64,000 nt of DNA from an uncultured SAR116 cluster alpha proteobacterium (lineage in GTDB: Bacteria; Pseudomonadota; Alphaproteobacteria; Puniceispirillales; GCA-002684695), in NCBI GenBank assembly GCA_902539295.1, contig CACBIM010000005.1, positions 1-64,000 on the forward strand, read 5' to 3'. Below the pieces are notes generated by a model. The model worked only from the letters and a program-made list of their open reading frames with translations, was not told the DNA's origin and did not search any database. The position numbers and the translations under genes were made by a program. Position 1 is the stretch's first letter, and each line of letters opens with the position of its first letter. Below, piece by piece: positions 7,924-16,926 of the stretch.

Positions 7924-8913
7924 CTATCTATAAAAGAGTATTCTATTGGAATCTTTATTAAAAAGAGATTTAAGTTCATTATATTTTTTTTTGTTATAAA
8001 TATAAAAACCAATATTAAAATCTATCTCTATAGGGCTAAATCCTTTTTTAAAGTATAATAAACTATCTTTGGAACTTGTGGTTCTTCCTCCTCCTAAAAA
8101 AAAGGATTTATAATTTTTATTTTTATAAAATTCAGAAATTTTATGTATCATAAATACCATTGACTTATCTCTTAAATTAGATCTTGCGCTTAAATGATAT
8201 TCAACTGTTTTTGAATTTTCGTTTATTAAAATAACTACACCAGCAACAGGTTCCTTTTTATTAAACAAAAGCCAATTTTCAACTAATTTACTTTGAAAAA
8301 GATTAATAAAATATTTTTTATTAAATAAATAAAAATCTGACGCACCAATTTTTTTCATATTTTCATAATACAAATTAGGAAAAACATCATTCATAAATTT
8401 TGAGTCAACCTTTTCAATCTTAAATTCATTTTTGTAAGAGGATCTTACATCTGTTCTCCGTCTTGCATCATAGTTGTCCATTAAATCTAATTCAAGATTT
8501 ATGAGTACTGTCTGTCTATTATTAATAATATTACCCCAATAATAGTTTTCGTATTGAATTAAAGGATGTAACCTAAGAAATTCTGCAATAATCTTTTTTT
8601 CTTTACACCAAGAAACAAACTCATTTTTCACCTTTTGAATAAAAATTGAATCGGTCACATTGCTGATAGGGCCACCATATCCATAAGCAGATTCAATATC
8701 ATAGAAATCAAATTTTTTGTGGTAATTTAGATAAAAGGAATGCAATAAAAATTTATTATCTTCTATTGCTAACCAAAAAGTTGGTTTTAATAAACAATTT
8801 CTTGAAGAATCTATTTTAATAAACTTAGGGTTTATGCAACATATCTGCTTACTACTAGGTAATTTTTTAAAATAACTTTCTGCTATATCAAATTCTATTT
8901 CTTTAGTTTTCAT
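7924..8913 (-). CDS. FemAB/GNAT-like acyltransferase
   Basis: A 329-residue protein resembling the BioF2/FemAB type of GNAT-fold acyltransferases. The C-terminal half has the strand pattern ENWLLFNKKEPVAGVVILI, then EYHLSARS, and a late FFLGGGR...SLLYFKKGF, which is typical of this group. Such proteins transfer acyl or aminoacyl groups to amines. The legionaminic pathway needs an N-acetyltransferase for the LegC 4-amino product (LegH role), and I see no hexapeptide-repeat LegH in the window, so this is the best candidate by elimination. It lies 2 bases after the FAD-type gene. Function not proven. Confidence 0.6.
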   Translation of the reverse strand: MKTKEIEFDIAESYFKKLPSSKQICCINPKFIKIDSSRNCLLKPTFWLAIEDNKFLLHSFYLNYHKKFDFYDIESAYGYGGPISNVTDSIFIQKVKNEFVSWCKEKKIIAEFLRLHPLIQYENYYWGNIINNRQTVLINLELDLMDNYDARRRTDVRSSYKNEFKIEKVDSKFMNDVFPNLYYENMKKIGASDFYLFNKKYFINLFQSKLVENWLLFNKKEPVAGVVILINENSKTVEYHLSARSNLRDKSMVFMIHKISEFYKNKNYKSFFLGGGRTTSSKDSLLYFKKGFSPIEIDFNIGFYIYNKKKYNELKSLFNKDSNRILFYR

Positions 8914-8915
8914 AT

Positions 8916-10061
8916 TTAGTTCAAATTAAACTTTTCTAAATATTGATCAATATTAATCATTATATCGTTTTTACTATAAGAAAAAATATCAATTTCATTC
9001 TTGGAAATAACTTTATCAGATACTTCAAAGACTGGATATGATGTATGAAAAAACTGGTAGTGGAGAAATTTAGCATCAACAAATTTAACAACATATTCTT
9101 TAGATAAATTTATAATTTCTAATTTAGAATATTGATTTTTTGGATCTGGTATTTCTAAGCAAATATAGCTCAAACCATCAATGATTTGATTAGAATAATG
9201 TCCTGGTGATGAAATCCTAAATACAGGATTGTCAGAATAATCATGTAAATAGGTAAAAGGGAATTTATCACATGTAAAATAAATTAAATGCAGTGGTGTA
9301 TTAATTTTCTGAAATTTTTCTTCAGCAGAGTTTATTTCAATAATATTTTTTGATGGCCTTGATTCTTTGATAATATTAATTTCTTTATATTCTAGAATAT
9401 TATAAATATGATCTAAAAATCCCTTGTTCCCATTTTTAAAAGTATATGTAATAGCCCCCTTAGAATAATCATGGACAGAATATGATTGAGCAGCAATTAA
9501 GTCATCATAACCTTTAGCTTTAAGTTCTAAAGATTTATCATTATTAAACATTAAAATTCTTCTAAAAAAGAACGGACCATGTGATCTTGAATCAATCTCT
9601 GAAGAACTTCTTCCAGTAATTTTCTTACAAAATTGATCAATAACACTTGTTACTTCGTTACCAAATCTTGATTTGTAAAAATCATATAAGTTTTTTGGCT
9701 TCTTAATATTAAATTCGTTATTTAAAAAACTTTTTTTTAATTCTTCGTAATTATGGTGATTTCTAAAATCATAAATGACATAATCTTCAGTGAAACCAAA
9801 ATTATTGATTGAACCATAATTAGTATCTACCGGAATTATCTCTTTCAGATCAATGTCAAAAGTTTTATTAAATTTCTCGTTATTTGAATCATATAAGTGA
9901 CATCCCATATCCAAATAAAAACCATTTTTTTCTATTGAACTATAAAGGCCTCCAAAAAATTTACTTTTTATAGAAATCTTAGCTTTGTTATACATTTCTC
10001 TCAGTTTTAAAGCTGTGTAAGCAGCTTTAAAACCTGAACCACAAACTATAAAATCAAGCAT
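8916..10061 (-). CDS. FAD/NAD(P)-binding oxidoreductase, amine-oxidase/UDP-galactopyranose-mutase-like
   Basis: A 381-residue protein with an N-terminal dinucleotide-binding FIVCGSGFKAAYTALKL (residues 4-20) and a nearby FGGLYSS, like the second glycine motif of protoporphyrinogen oxidase, amine oxidase and UDP-Galp mutase proteins. The rest is poorly conserved with those families, and no clear catalytic residue can be named. It sits inside the legionaminic operon between ptmA and the GNAT-like gene, 2 bases from the latter. It may oxidise or isomerise a sugar nucleotide or its side chain. The substrate is unknown. Confidence 0.55.
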   Translation of the reverse strand: MLDFIVCGSGFKAAYTALKLREMYNKAKISIKSKFFGGLYSSIEKNGFYLDMGCHLYDSNNEKFNKTFDIDLKEIIPVDTNYGSINNFGFTEDYVIYDFRNHHNYEELKKSFLNNEFNIKKPKNLYDFYKSRFGNEVTSVIDQFCKKITGRSSSEIDSRSHGPFFFRRILMFNNDKSLELKAKGYDDLIAAQSYSVHDYSKGAITYTFKNGNKGFLDHIYNILEYKEINIIKESRPSKNIIEINSAEEKFQKINTPLHLIYFTCDKFPFTYLHDYSDNPVFRISSPGHYSNQIIDGLSYICLEIPDPKNQYSKLEIINLSKEYVVKFVDAKFLHYQFFHTSYPVFEVSDKVISKNEIDIFSYSKNDIMINIDQYLEKFNLN

Positions 10062-10082
10062 TAATTTAGACCATCAGCACTT

Positions 10083-10886
10083 TTACCAAGCACTTAATCC
10101 TCCATCTATGATAATATTTTGCCCTGTAATATAACTTGAAGCATTAGATGCAAGAAAAATCAACGCTCCTATTATTTCATCTGGTTTGCCCATTCTGTTT
10201 AAGGGGACCCTATTTGAATAATTTATTTTAAATTCTTTGTTCTGATTACTTTCAATGCCTCCAGGTGTGATCGCATTGACTCTTATATTATTTTCAGCCC
10301 AATATGTTGATAAGTATTTAGTTAAACCAATTATACCTGCTTTAGAAAATGAATACGCTGCAGTTGAACCCATTTTTCTATTATTTAATAAAGAGTTATT
10401 ATATATTCTATGGTCAGGCCCCAAAATTCCATATATTGAAGAAATTTGTATTATAGATCCTCCATGTGATTGTTTTGACATTATATTTCCTACAAATTTT
10501 GAGACTAAAAACAATCCTTCTTCATTAACTGAGGTCGTTTTCCTCCAATCACTTAAGGTAATTTCTTCAATTGGTTTCAGAATATCATTTCCTTGAGCAT
10601 TATTTATTAAAACATCAATTTTTTTGAAGTCATTAAGAATTTTTTTTATAGTAATTTCTACACTATTTTCATTTGTAATATCGCAAACATAAGAATTAAT
10701 TTGATTGCTAAACTTACTTTTTAAATTACTGCATAGCTCTGATAATTCTTTATCTTTTAAGTCTAAAATAGCCAAGTCTGCTCCAAATTCTAGAAGGGCA
10801 TTTGCAAAAAATTTACCTAAATAACCAGTTGCGCCAGTAAGGATGATCGACTTGCCACTCAAATTAAAAATATCTTCATAACTCAT
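10083..10886 (-). CDS. ptmA: Short-chain dehydrogenase, PtmA-like
   Basis: A 267-residue classical SDR: cofactor motif TGATGYLG (residues 17-24), NNAQG, catalytic Ser150 (QISSIYG), Tyr178 and Lys182 (YSFSK), and the C-terminal GQNIIIDGG. Length and context match PtmA of the Campylobacter legionaminic/flagellin-modification clusters, encoded next to the CMP-sugar synthetase. PtmA is thought to act early in the pathway as an oxidoreductase on the sugar precursor. The start overlaps the neuA-like stop region by 11 bases (10876-10886), showing translational coupling. Confidence 0.75.
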   Translation of the reverse strand: MSYEDIFNLSGKSIILTGATGYLGKFFANALLEFGADLAILDLKDKELSELCSNLKSKFSNQINSYVCDITNENSVEITIKKILNDFKKIDVLINNAQGNDILKPIEEITLSDWRKTTSVNEEGLFLVSKFVGNIMSKQSHGGSIIQISSIYGILGPDHRIYNNSLLNNRKMGSTAAYSFSKAGIIGLTKYLSTYWAENNIRVNAITPGGIESNQNKEFKINYSNRVPLNRMGKPDEIIGALIFLASNASSYITGQNIIIDGGLSAW

Positions 10887-11577
10887 TATTATTTTCCATT
10901 AAAAATTTAACAATTTTTAAATCAAATTTTGAATCTACATCAATAGATCTTTCTTCAGGCATTTCATAAATGATAGTTTTATCAAGAAGTATATCTTGAA
11001 TGTTATAAAAAAATTTTCTTTTCCAAATATATATAGATGCGTTCATATCAAAACATAATGGAGAATCTTGGCGGCAAACAATTTTCTTTGACGTTTTTTT
11101 TGATAATTGCACAAAACCTGATTTATTTTTTTCAACAAGATTAAAATATGGGGATCTTCTTGATGAGCAACCGGTAATTAAATTTGGTGAATTACTTTTT
11201 TCTAACATTTCAACTGAATTAATAATATCATCAACGTTTCTTAAGGGTGATGTTACATCTAAATCTACAATAGTTGAATAATTTGTATTTTTTATGTACT
11301 CTACTTGATGAACACAATGTTGTATTGCGGGTAATTTTGCGGATATAGACATTGATAATTCTTTTGGTCTTTTAATAGTAACAGTTGCCCCCCATGCTTT
11401 AGCAATTTCTAATATTTCATCAGAGTCACTGCTTACAGCAATCTCATCAAAAATACCTGCTGTTTTTGCTTGAATTATAGAATGAGCTATTAGTGGCTTT
11501 CCATTAATCTTAAAAATATTTTTTTTTGGAACTCCGCTTGATCCTTTTCTCGCACAGATACTACATATTCTTTTCAT
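10876..11577 (-). CDS. neuA: CMP-nonulosonic acid synthetase (NeuA/LegF/PtmB-like)
   Basis: A 233-residue acylneuraminate cytidylyltransferase. The N-terminus CARKGSSGVPKKN (residues 8-20) is the nucleotide-binding P-loop-like motif, followed by SSDSDEI, TSPLR and the SIDVDSKFDL metal-binding end. It joins CMP to the anomeric carbon of a nonulosonic acid. With neuB and neuC in the same operon and legB/legC in the divergent one, CMP-legionaminic acid is the likely product. It overlaps the upstream Gfo-type gene by 17 bases and ptmA by 11 bases. It is one of three CMP-sugar synthetases in the window. Confidence 0.85.
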   Translation of the reverse strand: MKRICSICARKGSSGVPKKNIFKINGKPLIAHSIIQAKTAGIFDEIAVSSDSDEILEIAKAWGATVTIKRPKELSMSISAKLPAIQHCVHQVEYIKNTNYSTIVDLDVTSPLRNVDDIINSVEMLEKSNSPNLITGCSSRRSPYFNLVEKNKSGFVQLSKKTSKKIVCRQDSPLCFDMNASIYIWKRKFFYNIQDILLDKTIIYEMPEERSIDVDSKFDLKIVKFLMENNNEL

Positions 11578-12487
11578 TTATAATCCACTTTGACTTTGAT
11601 AAAGATGATTTCTCAGCAGCCTCAATAGTATTAACTACTTTTAAACCTTCTGAGAAAGTGCATGCATTTTTATATGTGCCACTGATCAACTCTTTATGCA
11701 TTTCCTTATACGTAAAGTTACTATCAATGTCGATCTTAATTTCTTTATTATTTTTTTTATAAATGTTATTTATAAAATCTATTTCAAAAACAAAATTATT
11801 AGTATTTACGATAAGGCTTCTTCTCACATAACGATCTAAATAATTAATGCTAATTGAACAAACAGGACAATGCTCAGCTTCATATAATATTGAAAAAATA
11901 TCATCACTATTTATTTTTAGATTACTATAATTTCCACCAAGCGCTGCTAGCCTTTTCCATTTACCAGATATTAAAGCTACATAATCTATCTCATGGCTTA
12001 AATCCCTTAAAACACCGCCTCCTTTTTGCTTTAAAGCTGAATACACTGAAGTATAGTCTCTATTTTTTCTCCAATTCGGGAGATACTGTCCCACATAAGC
12101 GTTAATAGATATTATCGTTTCATTTCTTAAGTCTTTAGTAAGTCTTTGAATATGTGGGTGAAATCTTAAATTATATGCAACAAATGTTGAAGTAGCAGAA
12201 AAATTAAATTTTTTTGGAATTTTACTAAAAATTGGTTTTTCAATTAGTGTAAGTCCATCATATTCAGAGTTTTTGATGTTCAAATATGTGTTATAATGCT
12301 TATCAGTTGAATTTGAAACTATTATATATTCTGGTTTATAATCTAAATTTGCCTTTGCAAAATTATCATAACAAAAATAAGTTTTGGATTTTCTTTTGGA
12401 TACTAGTCTAACTTCACATCCCAATTCATTTAAGATTTTAGAATGCCTTACTCCGATTGAACCAAAACCTATTACAAGAGCCCTCAA
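11561..12487 (-). CDS. Gfo/Idh/MocA-type oxidoreductase, legionaminic operon
   Basis: A 308-residue protein with Rossmann motif IGFGSIGVRH (residues 6-15) and the EKP motif (83-85) whose Lys is catalytic in this family. The C-terminal domain continues with YNLRFHP, typical of Gfo/Idh. It probably oxidises or reduces a sugar or sugar nucleotide with NAD(P). It lies between neuB and neuA and overlaps neuA by 17 bases. Homologous oxidoreductases occur in other nonulosonic-acid clusters with unclear roles. A second Gfo-like gene sits in the divergent operon at 16927-17901. Confidence 0.75.
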   Translation of the reverse strand: MRALVIGFGSIGVRHSKILNELGCEVRLVSKRKSKTYFCYDNFAKANLDYKPEYIIVSNSTDKHYNTYLNIKNSEYDGLTLIEKPIFSKIPKKFNFSATSTFVAYNLRFHPHIQRLTKDLRNETIISINAYVGQYLPNWRKNRDYTSVYSALKQKGGGVLRDLSHEIDYVALISGKWKRLAALGGNYSNLKINSDDIFSILYEAEHCPVCSISINYLDRYVRRSLIVNTNNFVFEIDFINNIYKKNNKEIKIDIDSNFTYKEMHKELISGTYKNACTFSEGLKVVNTIEAAEKSSLSKSKWIINEKNM

Positions 12488-12507
12488 TATTATAAACCTC
12501 TCTTTAT

Positions 12508-13530
12508 TTAATCAAAATATTTCCATAAGATAGGTTGATCAGTTTTTAAGTCTATTTTAATTTTTTTCCCAATCATGCCTTTACTTTCTTCAGGGTTGAT
12601 ACCTACAAATGGTCGTTTGAAGCTTAAATGATTTTTTTTGATAGTTGTTCCTTTTTTAATATCAATTGCTGCAACAATACCTCTTCTTATACCTGGTAGG
12701 TTTTTAATTTCGGATTTTGTAGGCTCTTTGATTCCTGACCCAAGTAGTTTTTCAGTTTGTCTTATAGAAAAAACAAAATCTTTCAATTCATCAGGGCACA
12801 TTGAGGCCTTATGATCCGGTCCATCTAATGATTTATCAATTGTAAAATGTTTTTCAATTACGTCTGCTCCAAGAGTAATTGCAGCTATAGAGGCTTCATT
12901 TCCAATAGAATGATCAGAAAAGCCAACCGAACAATTTAGCTCTTTTTTAATAGTTAACATCGCTTTTATATTTATTTCATTAATTGGAGCTGGATATTCA
13001 GAAGTACAATGTAAAACACATATTTCTTTTTTATTATGCTTTTTTATACTATTAAATGCTTTTTTTACTTCTTCAAGTGAGCTTAAACCAGTTGATAAGA
13101 TTAAAGGTTTATTTTTTTTTGCAATTTCATTTAAAAACTCAATATTAGTAATTTCAGTAGAGCCTATTTTAATAATTGGGACATCTAATTTATCAGTAAG
13201 GTAGTTTAAGCTCTCTGTTCCATCCGGTGTTGAAAGAAATAAAATTCCTTTCATTTTACAATATTCATTGATTTTTTTAAAATCTTCAAAACGTAATGAT
13301 AGCTTATTTATAATATCATAGTTGGATGTTTTATCATCGTTATCTACATATTCTAGGTTTTTATTATAACGTGTAGTAATTTCTGAAGCCTTGAAAGTTT
13401 GAAACTTTATTGCATCTGCTTTACAATCAAGTGCAATATCAACTAATTCAAAAGCTTTTCTTAGTTCACCATTATGATTTACACCAGCTTCTGCGATTAT
13501 AAAAGAATTTTTATATTTTAAAAAAGCCAC
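12508..13530 (-). CDS. neuB: Nonulosonic acid synthase (legionaminic acid synthase, NeuB/LegI)
   Basis: A 340-residue protein with the NeuB TIM barrel (IIAEAGVNHNG at 11-21; KFQTF; LSTGLS; LHCTSEYP; GFSDHS; IEKHFT) and a C-terminal SAF domain from about residue 280 (GIVAAIDIKKGT). NeuB condenses phosphoenolpyruvate with a 2,4-diacetamido or N-acetyl mannosamine-type sugar. Given legB and legC nearby, the acceptor is probably 2,4-diacetamido-2,4,6-trideoxymannose and the product legionaminic acid. Sialic acid is a less likely alternative. The gene follows the PLP-protein gene with a 1-base gap. Confidence 0.88.
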   Translation of the reverse strand: MAFLKYKNSFIIAEAGVNHNGELRKAFELVDIALDCKADAIKFQTFKASEITTRYNKNLEYVDNDDKTSNYDIINKLSLRFEDFKKINEYCKMKGILFLSTPDGTESLNYLTDKLDVPIIKIGSTEITNIEFLNEIAKKNKPLILSTGLSSLEEVKKAFNSIKKHNKKEICVLHCTSEYPAPINEINIKAMLTIKKELNCSVGFSDHSIGNEASIAAITLGADVIEKHFTIDKSLDGPDHKASMCPDELKDFVFSIRQTEKLLGSGIKEPTKSEIKNLPGIRRGIVAAIDIKKGTTIKKNHLSFKRPFVGINPEESKGMIGKKIKIDLKTDQPILWKYFD

Positions 13531-13531
13531 A

Positions 13532-14641
13532 TTAACTCATTCTATTTAAGAAATTAACTAATCTAGTTAAATCTTTTTCATTATATCTTTGATCAATAAT
13601 TAAACCTAAACTATTTTTTATTTTGTTTTTTGCAAACTCCCCAATTGGTAGGTTTATGTAATTATCTATAGGCCAATAGACTGGACAGAAAATATTTTGC
13701 TCAAATAAGCTTTTTCTCACTTCATTTCTGTCAATGTTAATAAATTCGACTGGCAAAACAAGAGGAACGTCACTTTTGTCTAATTTCTTTTTTATTATTT
13801 TGAAGAATTTATTATTCTCTAAATTTTCTACTAAAAAATTATAATTAGACTTTCTAATTTTTTTTATTTTTTGAAAATTTAGGTATTGTAAAATTGATTT
13901 ACTTAATGTTGATATGTTTTTTGGTGTTGTTTGGCGGTTAAGTTTTTTTTTGTAAGTTTCATAAAAACTTATTGATTCTTGTTCAAATACTTTTTCAAAA
14001 TCTTTTATCTTGCTTGAGAGAAACATAAAAATTGATGCCATAAGATTATTTTCATAACTTAATTGATTGTCTTCTACATTATCATAATTTAAATTATATT
14101 TTGATCTTAAAAGGCTCCCATCTGGTAAACAAAAAAATTTATTTAAGCTAGTAAACTCATAATCAATAAAATTATTATCGAAAGTTCTATCTAATAAAAA
14201 ATAGGAATCAATGGCAGAATCTAAAATAATTTGAACATTAGGGAAATTATTTTTTATAGATTTTGCGCATTCTAATTGTGTGAACAATCCAAAATAATTG
14301 CATAATAATACAACTTCAGTATTTTCATTAATTTTTTTTATTATAATATCTGGACTGATATTAAAGCTGTCAATATTATAAATAACATAATTTAAATTGG
14401 TTCTTTTAATAACAGGAATTATGCTTTCCAAACACGTATAGTCGGGTATTAATATTTCTCTTCCTTTAGTTTTTGTTATGTTGTCTAATATTACCTTTAA
14501 AGAACTTCTGCTTGAGTCAAAAAAATAATGATAATTATTATTTGAAATATTTTTAAATGTCTGTTTTTTACCAGTTAAAAAAAAGTTTTTCAGATCAAAT
14601 TCAAAGAATCCACCAATTCGTTCTCTATCATCTAATGTCAT
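13532..14641 (-). CDS. Divergent PLP-dependent DegT-like protein
   Basis: A 369-residue protein with a fold-type-I PLP pattern: an N-terminal DSSRSSLKVIL start, ILIPDYTC, Asp141 in ILDSAIDSY (pyridine nitrogen) and Lys168 in SLNKFFCLPDGSLL at the aldimine position. The Lys is retained, so it could be a true aminotransferase, but the motifs are far from LegC (17915-19081). It lies between neuC and neuB, overlapping neuC by 14 bases. An amination or aminoacyl-chemistry step in decorating the nonulosonic acid is possible. I do not recognise a characterised member. Confidence 0.6.
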   Translation of the reverse strand: MTLDDRERIGGFFEFDLKNFFLTGKKQTFKNISNNNYHYFFDSSRSSLKVILDNITKTKGREILIPDYTCLESIIPVIKRTNLNYVIYNIDSFNISPDIIIKKINENTEVVLLCNYFGLFTQLECAKSIKNNFPNVQIILDSAIDSYFLLDRTFDNNFIDYEFTSLNKFFCLPDGSLLRSKYNLNYDNVEDNQLSYENNLMASIFMFLSSKIKDFEKVFEQESISFYETYKKKLNRQTTPKNISTLSKSILQYLNFQKIKKIRKSNYNFLVENLENNKFFKIIKKKLDKSDVPLVLPVEFINIDRNEVRKSLFEQNIFCPVYWPIDNYINLPIGEFAKNKIKNSLGLIIDQRYNEKDLTRLVNFLNRMS

Positions 14642-15800
14642 AATCTATAAACTTTTTTTGCAAAATTTCTTTTTTGCTTTTTCTGATTAACATTTTTTTT
14701 AGGTAATTCTTTACTAATATAGAGGAATTTCCATTGCCATATGGGTTGGCTTTTGGTCTCTTTTTATAATTAAGCCCTTTATTAATTGCCTCTTTAATTG
14801 AAGAAATATCATAATTACAAGATATTATATTATTTGAAAAAACCCTTCCCTTTTGCCTTATGCCAATATTAATAGCTGGCAAATTAAATGAAGGAGCTTC
14901 CACAATTCCACTTGAGCTATTCCCAATTATCATTTTTACATATTTAAATAAACTTAGAAAGTTTTGTTGTCCTAATGATTTTATCAATATAGTATTTTTA
15001 GGATTATTTTTAACGTATTCTTCAAATAAGTTAATTATAGTATCACTACCAGAGTCGATATTAGGATAGGTAAAAATATATTGTAAATTAAAATTATCTA
15101 AAGCTTGCAATAAACTAACAACTATACTTTTTAGATTATTAAATTCAAGGGTTATTGGATGTAAAGCAATTAAAGCTGTTGGTTTGCTTAAATCAATTTT
15201 TAATCTTAAATGAAGTTCGCTTTCACTCAATAATTCTAAATTAGTTATGTTATCTAAACCTATTTCACCAGATTTCAAAATTCTCCAACTTTCTTCGCCC
15301 AATTGTAAAACTCTTTTTTTATATTCTTCAGTTGCAACAAAATGAAAATGAGATATTTTTGTCATAGCATTTCTAATTTGATTGTCATTGGCGCCTTCAG
15401 TAATTTCACCACCAGAAATATGGGCAATTGGTATATTAAGCAAAGTACAAACAGACATAATTGAAAACAATTCAAATCTATCCCCCAAAACAATAATACA
15501 GTCAGGATTTTCGTTTGTTAAAAATTCTGATAAGCCAATTGAACCTTTAGAAATTGAAATCAAATTATCAAATTTATTATTTTTCTTTGTTAAACTAGGA
15601 ATGCATTTTATTTTTTTCCATTTATCGTTTTTAATTACATTGTATGTATAACCAAATTTTTTTGAAAGGTGTGTTCCAGATACAATTAAACAGAAATCAA
15701 TTTCAGGATCATTATTTAATTCCTTTAATAGCCAAAATAGCAATCCATATTCTGACCTAGTAGCTGTATAAGCGAAAATCTTTAATTTTTTTTTACTCAT
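14628..15800 (-). CDS. neuC: Hydrolysing UDP/GDP-HexNAc 2-epimerase (NeuC/LegG)
   Basis: A 390-residue GT-B-like hydrolysing 2-epimerase with the NeuC signatures: ATRSEYGLL (residues 12-20), VLGDRFELFS, HISGGE, and C-terminal GNSSSGIVEAPSF. NeuC/LegG enzymes invert C2 and release the nucleotide, giving the ManNAc-type sugar for NeuB. In the Campylobacter legionaminic route the substrate is the GDP-linked 2,4-diacetamido sugar, which would fit ptmE and legB in this window. It is the first gene of the minus-strand operon; its start faces legB across a 125-base divergent region. Confidence 0.87.
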   Translation of the reverse strand: MSKKKLKIFAYTATRSEYGLLFWLLKELNNDPEIDFCLIVSGTHLSKKFGYTYNVIKNDKWKKIKCIPSLTKKNNKFDNLISISKGSIGLSEFLTNENPDCIIVLGDRFELFSIMSVCTLLNIPIAHISGGEITEGANDNQIRNAMTKISHFHFVATEEYKKRVLQLGEESWRILKSGEIGLDNITNLELLSESELHLRLKIDLSKPTALIALHPITLEFNNLKSIVVSLLQALDNFNLQYIFTYPNIDSGSDTIINLFEEYVKNNPKNTILIKSLGQQNFLSLFKYVKMIIGNSSSGIVEAPSFNLPAINIGIRQKGRVFSNNIISCNYDISSIKEAINKGLNYKKRPKANPYGNGNSSILVKNYLKKMLIRKSKKEILQKKFIDYDIR

Positions 15801-15925
15801 AAAACATTAATAAAAAAATTAATTAACATATAATTAAAAATACTATAAGAGTTTTAATAAATTTATTCACTTAAATAACATTTTAATTTTAAAAGTAATT
15901 AATTTTTATTAATTTGGGGTGGTCT
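15801..15925. promoter_or_regulatory. Divergent promoter region between neuC and legB
   Basis: This 125-base AT-rich gap separates the start codons of the two legionaminic-acid operons, so both promoters should lie here. A TATAAT at 15829-15834 on the plus strand is the best -10 candidate, but its -35 is weak and it would leave about 85 bases of leader before legB. A GGGGTGG at 15916-15922 may act as the legB ribosome site. No clear operator or terminator is visible. Divergent arrangement would allow shared regulation. Confidence 0.45.
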
Positions 15926-16924
15926 TTGAAAAAAATTTTAGTTACTGGAGCCGATGGATTTATAGGCTCACACTTAGTAGAATTACTTGTTGAAAAAGGT
16001 TATAGCGTAAAAGCATTTGTCCATTATAATTCTTTTAATTCATGGGGTTGGTTAGATGAAATCAAACCAAAAATAAAAAAAGAAATTGAAGTTTTTTCAG
16101 GCGATGTTAGAGATTTAAATGGTGTTAATGAGGCTATAAAGGGATGTGAAATGGTTATGCATTTGGCAGCACTTATAGGCATACCTTACTCATATCATTC
16201 ACCTGATACATATATAGACACTAATATCAAAGGTACATTAAACATATTACAGGCGTCTAGAAACCACGATATTCAAAAAATTATACACACTTCTACAAGT
16301 GAAGTATATGGATCTGCACAATACGTTCCTATTGATGAAAATCACCCTTTGCAAGGACAGTCTCCCTATTCAGCCTCAAAAATCGGTGCAGATGAAATGG
16401 CTAAATCATTCTATCTGTCTTTTAAAACTCCAGTAGGTATAATAAGGCCATTTAATACGTACGGTCCAAGACAATCAGCTAGAGCAATAATTCCTACAAT
16501 AATTTCTCAAATTTTATCAGGAAATAAAAATATTAAATTAGGCTCTTTATCCCCTACTAGAGACTTTAATTATGTTTCGGATACCGTAAATGCTTATCTT
16601 TGTGCAATAAAGTCTAATGATATAATTGGTGAAGTAGTTAATCTTGGTAATAATTATGAAATTTCAATTGGTGATCTTGCAAAAACATTAGCTAAAATAA
16701 TGAATCAAGAGATTATTGTAGTACAAGATGATGAGAGATTAAGACCTAAAAAAAGTGAAGTTGAAAGATTATGTGCTAATAACAAGAAAGCTATTGAAAT
16801 ACTAAAATGGAAACCTTTATTTCATGGGAAAATGGGCCTTGAAGAAGGTCTTAACATCACAATAGAATGGTTTAAAGTGAATAAAAACCTTAGTAAATAT
16901 AAAAGTGATATATTTAATATTTGA
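15926..16924 (+). CDS. legB: GDP-HexNAc 4,6-dehydratase, LegB-like (extended SDR)
   Basis: A 332-residue extended SDR with NAD motif TGADGFIGSH, HTSTSEVYG and the catalytic pair in YSASK (Tyr148, Lys152 from this start). It looks like LegB, the NAD-dependent 4,6-dehydratase that opens the legionaminic-acid branch by turning GDP-GlcNAc into the 4-keto-6-deoxy sugar. legC, which aminates that product, follows two genes later. The start is TTG 15926, giving the normal KKILVTGADG opening close behind GGGGTGG; an upstream in-frame TTG at 15914 would add four residues. The first ATG is much further in, so a TTG start is needed. Confidence 0.82.
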   Translation: MKKILVTGADGFIGSHLVELLVEKGYSVKAFVHYNSFNSWGWLDEIKPKIKKEIEVFSGDVRDLNGVNEAIKGCEMVMHLAALIGIPYSYHSPDTYIDTNIKGTLNILQASRNHDIQKIIHTSTSEVYGSAQYVPIDENHPLQGQSPYSASKIGADEMAKSFYLSFKTPVGIIRPFNTYGPRQSARAIIPTIISQILSGNKNIKLGSLSPTRDFNYVSDTVNAYLCAIKSNDIIGEVVNLGNNYEISIGDLAKTLAKIMNQEIIVVQDDERLRPKKSEVERLCANNKKAIEILKWKPLFHGKMGLEEGLNITIEWFKVNKNLSKYKSDIFNI

Positions 16925-16926
16925 TT

